64,000 bases of DNA from positions 3,410,001 to 3,474,000 of the forward strand of contig NZ_OU659204.1 of assembly GCF_915403165.1 (NCBI RefSeq), written 5' to 3'. The notes under the pieces are model-generated. The model was not told the origin of the DNA. It made no database searches and worked only from the letters and a program-made list of their open reading frames with translations. This DNA is from Providencia alcalifaciens (GTDB lineage Bacteria; Pseudomonadota; Gammaproteobacteria; Enterobacterales; Enterobacteriaceae). A program made the translations under genes and the position numbers. Every line of letters starts with the position of its first letter. Position 1 is the stretch's first letter. Positions 57,863 through 64,000 of this stretch are shown in pieces.

Positions 57863-59368
57863 ATGACAGCCGAAAAAAACTCCCCACTGATTACGTTACG
57901 GGATCTTTCCAAAAGCTTTGGTGGTCATCGTGCATTACGCAATATCGACTTGACGCTAAACAAAGGTGAAGTTCACTGTTTAGCGGGCACCAATGGCTGC
58001 GGAAAAAGTACGTTAATTAAAACCATTAGCGGCGTTTATGCTCCCGATGAAGGTAGCGAAATTGAAATAGATGGCAAACGATACTCTCGCCTGACGCCAG
58101 ACAAAGCGCGAGAGCTTGGCGTTCAAGTTATCTACCAAGACTTATCCTTATTTCCCAACTTAACTGTGGCGGAAAACATCGCCTTTGAACTGAATTTAAA
58201 CGGTTACTTTGGTTGGTTTCAGAAAGGAAAAGTGAGGGAAAAAGCGTTACAAATTCTCAAAGAACTTGAGTTCACCATTGACCCTGATACCCCAGTGCAA
58301 TTTCTGCCAATCGCCCAGCGCCAGCAAGTTGCTATTTGCCGTGCACTGGTAGCAGATGCGCGCTTAGTGATCATGGATGAACCAACGGCCTCATTAACTC
58401 GCACCGAAGTTAATCAGCTACTTTCTACCGTGAATTACTTAAAAAATAAAGGCATCACCGTTGTTTTTGTCAGCCATCGATTAGAAGAAGTCAAAGAGAT
58501 TTCTGACCGCATTACCGTTATTCGTGATGGTCAAAAAATGGGGACGTGGCCAGCTGCGGATCTTACCACACGAAAAATCACTGAGCTGATGACGGGGCTC
58601 GACATTGTTCATGAACGTAAGCTACCGAACAATGCTGAAGAAACGCATACGGTTTTAGAGCTGAAAAACCTCAGCCGTAAAGGGCAATACCAAAATATTT
58701 CCCTGTCGTTAAAGCGCGGCGAAGTGCTGGGGCTTTGCGGATTATTAGGTTCTGGTCGTACCGAGCTTGCCCTATCTCTGTTTGGGATCACCCGTCCTGA
58801 CAGCGGCGAAATGATCGTCGAAGACAAGCCGATTATCTTCAAAAACAATGCCCAAGCTATCAAACATGGTATTGGTTACGTGTCTGAAGACCGCCTGACA
58901 CTGGGGGCGATTTTGCAGCAGTCTATCACTGACAATATGGTGATTTCGATTTTAGATCGACTGAAAACCCCTCTGCATCTGATTGATGAGCAAAAATGCC
59001 AGCAAATCGTCCAAGAGTGGATCGCAGATTTGGATATTAAAGTGACCGACCCAAACAATGCTCTCTCCACCTTATCGGGAGGAAATCAGCAGAAAGTGGT
59101 GCTCGCCAAATGGATCCTGACGCGCCCTAAAGTGCTGATCCTTGATGCCCCTACCGTGGGGGTCGATATCGGTGCTAAAGACAGTATTTACAAGCTGATC
59201 CATCGCCTTTCTGGTGTTGGGATCGCCATTTTATTGATCACCGATGAGGCCTCTGAAGCTTTCTACAACTGCGATCGCATTTTACATATGAAGCAAGGAT
59301 CTATCGTCAAAGAAATTGTGACGGATTCCATGACTGAGCAACAATTGGAGGAAATCATCAATGGCTAA
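57863..59368 (+). CDS. sugar ABC transporter ATPase (two NBDs)
   Basis: 501 residues, RbsA/AraG-type tandem ATPase. NBD1: Walker A GTNGCGKST, a signature reduced to PIAQRQQVA, Walker B VIMDEPTAS. NBD2: degenerate Walker A GLLGSGRTE, canonical signature LSGGNQQKV, and Walker B LILDAPTVGVD in which the usual catalytic Glu is Ala. A normal first site and weak second site are typical of the family, but the Glu-to-Ala change in NBD2 is worth noting. It overlaps the first permease gene by 8 bp. Confidence 0.92.
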   Translation: MTAEKNSPLITLRDLSKSFGGHRALRNIDLTLNKGEVHCLAGTNGCGKSTLIKTISGVYAPDEGSEIEIDGKRYSRLTPDKARELGVQVIYQDLSLFPNLTVAENIAFELNLNGYFGWFQKGKVREKALQILKELEFTIDPDTPVQFLPIAQRQQVAICRALVADARLVIMDEPTASLTRTEVNQLLSTVNYLKNKGITVVFVSHRLEEVKEISDRITVIRDGQKMGTWPAADLTTRKITELMTGLDIVHERKLPNNAEETHTVLELKNLSRKGQYQNISLSLKRGEVLGLCGLLGSGRTELALSLFGITRPDSGEMIVEDKPIIFKNNAQAIKHGIGYVSEDRLTLGAILQQSITDNMVISILDRLKTPLHLIDEQKCQQIVQEWIADLDIKVTDPNNALSTLSGGNQQKVVLAKWILTRPKVLILDAPTVGVDIGAKDSIYKLIHRLSGVGIAILLITDEASEAFYNCDRILHMKQGSIVKEIVTDSMTEQQLEEIING

Positions 59369-60350
59369 TTGGCAAAAACTTCGTCCGCAGTCTGTTGAAG
59401 GCTGGCTTATTTGGGTGATCCTCGTGATGGTGATATTTTTCACCTTAATGAGCCCACAGTTTCTCACTATTCAAAACTTGCTCGACTTAAGCGAAAGCTA
59501 TGCGGTCACCGGTATTTTTGCACTGGGATTATTCGTGGTGCTAGTCACTGGCGGTATTGATATCTCTTTCGCTGCCGTTGCCTCAGTTGTCCAATATGTG
59601 ATTGCCACCTTCTTACTGCAAGGATTACTCGAAAGCCCGACCCTCAGTATCGCTCTTGCGATTGTCATCGGGATCACCTTTGGGTTGATCAACGCGATTT
59701 TGATTTACTCCCTCAATGTGGTGTCGATCATTATCACCATTAGTATGCAATCTTTGCTATTCGGCATGCTGATGTGGCTAACCAACGGGCACAGTATCTA
59801 TGACTTACCGGACTGGTGGGTGGATCCTGTCACTATCCTGCCTTTTGAAGTGGATGGTGAATATTATCAAATTGGTTTGCCATTGATCGTGATGTTGGGG
59901 ATCGCGTTTTTAACGTGGATCTTAATGAACAAAACCCATATTGGTCGCCAACTGTATGCAGTGGGCGGCAGCCAAGAATCGGCTTCACGTATTGGTATTC
60001 GCGTCTGGGTGATTTACCTGTTTGCTTACGGTTATCTCGGTGCTATGGCGGCGATTGGCGGCATGCTGCAAACCTACCGTATGAGTGAAGTGGTGCCAAG
60101 TGCATTGGTTGGTGGCGAATTGGATGTCTTGGCGGCAGCAGTATTAGGTGGCGCGAGTTTATCCGGCGGTCGCGGTAGCGTTATCGGTACGCTTATGGGG
60201 GTTTTCCTCATCGGTATCTTGAAAAACGGTCTGAACTTGATCGGGGTGTCTAACTACTTCGTCAATATCGTCATTGGTATGGTCATTCTTATCGCCATTT
60301 GTATTACTCACTACAAAAAGCGTAAAGAAACGGACGTAGGCTTTGTTTAA
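59361..60350 (+). CDS. sugar ABC transporter permease 1
   Basis: 329 residues, about ten hydrophobic segments, RbsC/AraH family (TGGIDISFAAVASV, AVGGSQESASRIGI, AAVLGGASLSGGRGSVIGT). It begins inside the ATPase gene (8-bp overlap). Forms the membrane channel with the following permease. Confidence 0.92.
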   Translation: MANWQKLRPQSVEGWLIWVILVMVIFFTLMSPQFLTIQNLLDLSESYAVTGIFALGLFVVLVTGGIDISFAAVASVVQYVIATFLLQGLLESPTLSIALAIVIGITFGLINAILIYSLNVVSIIITISMQSLLFGMLMWLTNGHSIYDLPDWWVDPVTILPFEVDGEYYQIGLPLIVMLGIAFLTWILMNKTHIGRQLYAVGGSQESASRIGIRVWVIYLFAYGYLGAMAAIGGMLQTYRMSEVVPSALVGGELDVLAAAVLGGASLSGGRGSVIGTLMGVFLIGILKNGLNLIGVSNYFVNIVIGMVILIAICITHYKKRKETDVGFV

Positions 60351-60363
60351 CAGGAATATCACC

Positions 60364-61398
60364 ATGAAAAAACAAGATTTTTTTAAAATTGATGGCTCTG
60401 TTATCGGACTGCTTTCAATCTTTTTGATCGCTATTGCGGCTTTCAGTATCGCTATGCCAGGGCACTTTTTTACCCAGAATACCTTTTTAAGTATTACCTT
60501 TCAGTTGCCAGAGCTGGGTCTTCTGACCTTCGCCATGTTTGTTCCGATGTTGAGTGGCGGGTTAAACCTCGCCATTATCAGCACGGCTAACTTAACCGGT
60601 CTGTTTATGGCTTGGGTATTTATCAATTACTTACCTGTTGATGCTGGAACGGGCACGCAGCTAATGTGGCTGGTCTTTGCGTTAATCGGTGCCACCGTTA
60701 TCGCCGTTATTATTGGCTGCTTAACGGGGCTGATGATTTCCCATATTGGTGCTCACCCGATTTTGGTCACTCTTGGTTCCATGACCATTATCAGCGGTAT
60801 TGGCGTTTACCTCACCAAAGGTGCCGCACTCAGTGGGATGCCACCAGTGGTTCGTGGCATTGGTTCTGACACCGTTTTCGGTATGCCAATTGCCATGATT
60901 ATTTTCATTGTGACCGCAATTATTTTGGCACTGTTTTTAGGTCGTACCCGCCTTGGTAAAAACATCTATATGAGTGGCAGTAACATTAATGCGACTTGGT
61001 TTAGCGGCGTGCGTACCGACCGCGTGATGATTGCGATCTACACCATTTCCAGCCTGCTGTGTGTGCTGGCAGGGCTGATCATGATGGCGCGTTTTAACTC
61101 CGCACGTATGGGATATGGCGACTCTTACTTACTGCTAACCATTTTAGCCATCGTACTGGGGGGCACTAACCCATTCGGCGGCGTCGGTAAAGTCAGCCGC
61201 GTCTTCTGCGCCCTGCTGGTTCTGCAAGTTATCGCGACGGGTCTTAGCCTGTTGGGCGTCAGCCTGCACTTCAATCTCGCGGTTTGGGGTATTACGTTGA
61301 TCCTCGCTCTCGCCTTCAAATTCTTTAAAGAAAAGTGGAGCGCTAAGCGTGCAATGATGCGCAATCAACGCCTCAATAAAGCATCCGTACAAAATTAA
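60364..61398 (+). CDS. sugar ABC transporter permease 2
   Basis: 344 residues from the ATG of MKKQDFF (AGGA upstream). RbsC-type permease (LSGGLNLAIISTANLTGL, LVTLGSMTIISGIG, ILAIVLGGTNPFGGVGK). A heterodimeric permease is normal for this importer class. The gene lies 16 bp before the 3-epimerase gene. Confidence 0.92.
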   Translation: MKKQDFFKIDGSVIGLLSIFLIAIAAFSIAMPGHFFTQNTFLSITFQLPELGLLTFAMFVPMLSGGLNLAIISTANLTGLFMAWVFINYLPVDAGTGTQLMWLVFALIGATVIAVIIGCLTGLMISHIGAHPILVTLGSMTIISGIGVYLTKGAALSGMPPVVRGIGSDTVFGMPIAMIIFIVTAIILALFLGRTRLGKNIYMSGSNINATWFSGVRTDRVMIAIYTISSLLCVLAGLIMMARFNSARMGYGDSYLLLTILAIVLGGTNPFGGVGKVSRVFCALLVLQVIATGLSLLGVSLHFNLAVWGITLILALAFKFFKEKWSAKRAMMRNQRLNKASVQN

Positions 61399-61414
61399 CT
61401 TACAGGGAATAAAG

Positions 61415-62284
61415 ATGACTATTTCACGAAAAAATCCGATTGGTATCTATGAAAAAGCCCTTCCAAAGCACAGTAGCTGGAGCGAAAAATTAGCTATCGC
61501 AAAAGCGGCGGGATTTGATTTTGTCGAGATGTCGGTTGATGAAACGGACGAGCGTTTAGCCCGTTTAGATTGGAGTTTGGAACAACGCTTAGAGTTAGTG
61601 GCTGCCATCCAAAAAACGCAGGTACGCATTCCAACGATGTGTCTATCAGGTCACCGCCGTTTTCCATTTGGTAGCCATGATGAAAATACGCGACAAAAAG
61701 CCCGTGAGCTAATGACAAAAGCCATCAAATTGGCTCAAGATCTTGGTATTCGTACCATTCAGTTGGCTGGCTATGATGTGTATTACGAAGAGCAAGATGA
61801 AGGCACCATTGCCCGCTTTGAAGAAGGCATGAAATGGGTGGCAGAAATTGCTGCAGCTTCTCAAGTGATGTGCGCCGTCGAAATCATGGATACCCCCTTT
61901 ATGAATTCGATCACTAAATGGCAAGCGCTTGCCGATAAAATTCGCTCACCGTGGTTCCAAGTTTATCCTGATGTCGGTAACTTAACCGCTTGGGGTAGTG
62001 ATGTGGCTGCCGAGTTAACCAAAGGCATCGAAAATATTGTTGCTCTGCATCTGAAAGATACCTACGCCGTAACAGGCAGTTGCAAAGGTCAATTCCGTGA
62101 TGTGCCATTTGGCGAAGGGTGCGTGGATTTTGTGGCTCTGTTCAAACAGCTTAAGCAGCTCAATTATCGCGGTACCTTCTTAATTGAAATGTGGACGGAA
62201 AAAGCCGATGAGCCGCTGATTGAAATCATCAATGCCCGCCATTGGATTGAAGATAAAATGCAGCAAGCGGGTTGGGAAAACTAA
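61415..62284 (+). CDS. sgbU: L-ribulose-5-phosphate 3-epimerase (UlaE/SgbU-type)
   Basis: 289 residues, TIM-barrel xylose-isomerase-like fold. Key blocks: GIYEKALPKH, DFVEMSVDETDERLARLDW, MCLSGHRRFPFGS, IQLAGYDVYYEE, VEIMDTPFMNSITKW, YPDVGNLTAWG and FRDVPFGEG, including the metal-binding Glu, Asp and His. It interconverts L-xylulose-5-P and L-ribulose-5-P. It sits between the importer and the kinase (10-bp gap to the kinase). UlaE and SgbU are close paralogues; the symbol is provisional. Confidence 0.93.
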   Translation: MTISRKNPIGIYEKALPKHSSWSEKLAIAKAAGFDFVEMSVDETDERLARLDWSLEQRLELVAAIQKTQVRIPTMCLSGHRRFPFGSHDENTRQKARELMTKAIKLAQDLGIRTIQLAGYDVYYEEQDEGTIARFEEGMKWVAEIAAASQVMCAVEIMDTPFMNSITKWQALADKIRSPWFQVYPDVGNLTAWGSDVAAELTKGIENIVALHLKDTYAVTGSCKGQFRDVPFGEGCVDFVALFKQLKQLNYRGTFLIEMWTEKADEPLIEIINARHWIEDKMQQAGWEN

Positions 62285-62294
62285 GGAGCCGACA

Positions 62295-63764
62295 ATGAAC
62301 ACATTTTTCATGGGTGTCGACCTTGGGGGCACCGTGATCAAAGCGGGGATCTACAGCCCTAAAGGCCAAGAGCTGGTGGTTGCTGAGCACCCTTTTCCCA
62401 CTGAAAGCCCACAAGCTGGGTTTAGTGAACGTAATATGGAAACCCTGTGGCAAGTCGCTTGCGGTGTGATCCGTGAAGCTATCGCTAAGAGCCAATTGTC
62501 AGCATCACAAATCGCGGGCGTCAGCTTTTCCTCTCACGGCAAAGGGCTATATTTACTGGATAAACACGGAAAACCCGTCAGAAACGGCATTGTTTCTTCG
62601 GATTCCCGCGCACAAGCGATTGTTGATCAATGGCACCAAAATGGTACCGCAGAACAAGCCTATCCGCTGAGTTTGCAGCAACTTTGGGCATCGCACCCTG
62701 TTGCCCTGCTAAATTGGTTAAAACAATATGAGCCAGACAGCTATCGCGATGCTCGCTATGTTTTGATGGTTCACGACTATATTCGTTATCGATTAACTGA
62801 CCAGCTCACTTGCGAAGAAACCAACATTTCGGGCAGCCAGTTATATAACCCGACAACGTCCAGCTATGACCCTAAACTCTGTGAATTGTTTGGTATTGAA
62901 GAAGCCAATGACAAACTCGCGCCAGTGATTAACTCCGCACAGTCAGCGGGCTGCGTCACGAGCCATGCCGCAAAAGAGTGCGGCCTTAAAGAAGGTACGC
63001 CAGTATTTGGCGGGTTCTTCGATGTTGTAGGAGCTGCGTTGTCATCGGGTGTCAGCCAAAAAGATAAACTCAGTGCCGTCGCTGGAACCTGGACTATCTC
63101 CACGCGAGTTTTCGATAAAATCATGCCTGCCGATTACCCTTATGTGTGGGGCAAATACTGTATTCCCGGCACCTATTTTGTTCATGAAGGTAGCCCAACC
63201 TCAGCCAGTAACCTCGCTTGGTTCACGCGACACTTTTTCAACCAACGCTTGCAAGATTACAAAGTGCTCAATGCTTGCGTTGCCGAAGGGGCAACACGGC
63301 AAAACGATATTCTATTTTTCCCTTGGTTATATGGTTCTAACTACCACAGTAACCTGCATGGCGGGCTACTCGGGTTAAGCTCCCATCATACTGAAGGGGA
63401 TATTGCTTACGCCATTTATCAGGGAATTGTGTTTTCTCATTTGCTGCATCAAGACCGTATTGTTGGCATTGATGACTGCACACAAGCTATCCGATTTACC
63501 GGTGGCCCAACCAATTCGGCGTTGTGGATGCAGATGTTCTGTGATGCCAGTAATCTGCCTCTTGAAGTGGTTGATGTTCAGCAGTCAGGCTGCCAAGCCG
63601 CCGCACTATGCGCCGCAGTCGGCTCTGGATATTATTCCGGGTTTGATACCGCGATAGCATCAAGCACACCGAAAATCACCGCGTATCAACCTAACCCTAT
63701 TGCTTATCAGCAACTACGGGATAAATTCGCTCGCTTTAAAGCGGTGGCAGATGCATTGAGTTAA
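62295..63764 (+). CDS. lyxK: L-xylulokinase (FGGY family)
   Basis: 489 residues from the ATG after AAGGAG; a longer in-frame start inside the epimerase gene is rejected. The FGGY kinase layout is clear: phosphate-1 loop GVDLGGTVIKAGIY, GVSFSSHGKGLYLLD, HDYIRYRLT, FGGFFDVVGAAL, AGTWTIS and the C-terminal FTGGPTNSALWMQMFCD adenosine motif. Length and blocks closely recall E. coli LyxK (YiaP region), so phosphorylation of L-xylulose to L-xylulose-5-P is likely. The product feeds the 3- and 4-epimerases. Confidence 0.9.
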   Translation: MNTFFMGVDLGGTVIKAGIYSPKGQELVVAEHPFPTESPQAGFSERNMETLWQVACGVIREAIAKSQLSASQIAGVSFSSHGKGLYLLDKHGKPVRNGIVSSDSRAQAIVDQWHQNGTAEQAYPLSLQQLWASHPVALLNWLKQYEPDSYRDARYVLMVHDYIRYRLTDQLTCEETNISGSQLYNPTTSSYDPKLCELFGIEEANDKLAPVINSAQSAGCVTSHAAKECGLKEGTPVFGGFFDVVGAALSSGVSQKDKLSAVAGTWTISTRVFDKIMPADYPYVWGKYCIPGTYFVHEGSPTSASNLAWFTRHFFNQRLQDYKVLNACVAEGATRQNDILFFPWLYGSNYHSNLHGGLLGLSSHHTEGDIAYAIYQGIVFSHLLHQDRIVGIDDCTQAIRFTGGPTNSALWMQMFCDASNLPLEVVDVQQSGCQAAALCAAVGSGYYSGFDTAIASSTPKITAYQPNPIAYQQLRDKFARFKAVADALS

Positions 63765-63773
63765 GAGAGTAAT

Positions 63774-63823
63774 AATGGTCATTATTCAATAAAGCGAGCC
63801 ATTCACTATTGATAATGACCATT
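63774..63823. terminator. hairpin between convergent genes at the end of the pentose operon
   Basis: Inverted repeat AATGGTCATTATTCAAT / ATTGATAATGACCATT (one unpaired base), just after the kinase stop. A short T-rich run follows on the plus strand. Probably serves as a terminator for the kinase gene and perhaps for the convergent partial gene. Confidence 0.6.
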
Positions 63824-63831
63824 TATCTTCC

Positions 63832-63999
63832 CTATTTAGGTACCATAATACAATCAGGTCCCAACGACATAATCGTACTGCCATTTTCAACGATACGAAT
63901 ATAGTGCCCTCGATTAAGAACTTTAATCACTTTTCGGATCCCATGCCCGCCTTTTACATAATTAATTTGATTTTCAATTTTTTCTGGCGAAATGTAGCT
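63832..63999 (-). CDS. C-terminal end of an unrecognised protein (cut by window)
   Basis: The minus-strand frame is open from the window edge to a TAG stop (plus 63832-63834), giving 55 residues. The visible part is basic (VKGGHGIRKVIKVLNRGHYIR) and then reads VENGSTIMSLGPDCIMVPK. No stop interrupts it, and the hairpin beyond fits a convergent gene end. I do not recognise the family; codon usage is compatible with coding. Confidence 0.5.
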   Translation of the reverse strand, partial: SYISPEKIENQINYVKGGHGIRKVIKVLNRGHYIRIVENGSTIMSLGPDCIMVPK

Positions 64000-64000
64000 G

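Overview
The window is about 64 kb of an AT-rich enterobacterial chromosome. The protein set points to Morganellaceae and most likely Providencia: SrfC-family protein, long type II choline lyase with its microcompartment, MarT/FidL-like pair, subtilisin autotransporter, and Enterobacterales-type ugp and pot operons. The genus is inferred from remembered protein similarity; no search was run. No rRNA, tRNA, CRISPR array, phage or complete insertion sequence was seen.

Layout. 1-10170 (+): an eight-gene, nearly gapless operon. It starts with a SrfC-like GTPase cut by the window edge, then a one-pass membrane protein, a secreted von Willebrand A protein, an ABC ATPase, an FtsX-type permease, a secreted SUMF1 protein and two coiled-coil lipoproteins. 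The run vWA-ATPase-permease-SUMF1-lipoprotein mirrors PpkA-TagT-TagS-TagR-TagQ, the type VI secretion sensor arm of Pseudomonas, but has no kinase and no T6SS gene in view. This is the best candidate for an undescribed system. 10280-11155 (-): a Sel1-repeat lipoprotein. 11427-15388 (+): an RpiR regulator, a MalX-like PTS EIICB and an adenylosuccinate-lyase-family enzyme, an unusual catabolic pairing. 15863-19096 (+): a subtilisin autotransporter. 19168-20124 (-): an Rpn/YhgA-type nuclease.

20332-25256 (-): ugpBAECQ for glycerol-3-phosphate and its diesters, preceded by a clear array of 11-bp Pho-box units. 25881-27452 (-): an AbgT-family transporter. 27909-29391: small housekeeping or regulatory genes (DUF1992 protein, AraC regulator with a ribosome-site hairpin, YgjH). 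29554-40649 (-): a choline-utilisation microcompartment operon. Three BMC-H shell proteins, aldehyde dehydrogenase, a BMC-P vertex protein, alcohol dehydrogenase, CutC, CutD, a further BMC protein, PduL, a flavoprotein-like protein and two SMR transporters are read in that order. CutC/CutD cleave choline to trimethylamine and acetaldehyde. The dehydrogenases and PduL convert acetaldehyde to ethanol and acetyl-phosphate inside the shell. 41283-42622 (-): a ToxR/MarT-like membrane regulator and its FidL-like partner.

42665-44110: a TetR regulator diverging from an FMN reductase, with a palindromic operator between them. 44184-48112 (-): potABCD polyamine uptake. 48926-50572 (+): class I fumarase. 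50657-52790: a Tat-exported agmatine-deiminase-family protein diverging from a GcvA-like LysR regulator. 52833-54185 (-): an exported polysaccharide deacetylase. 54458-63764: a complete L-xylulose/L-lyxose-type pentose route. It has an L-ribulose-5-P 4-epimerase (-), a DeoR regulator, a four-gene sugar ABC importer, a 3-epimerase and an L-xylulokinase (+), which together feed D-xylulose-5-P to the pentose phosphate pathway. 63832-63999 (-): the C-terminal end of an unrecognised protein.
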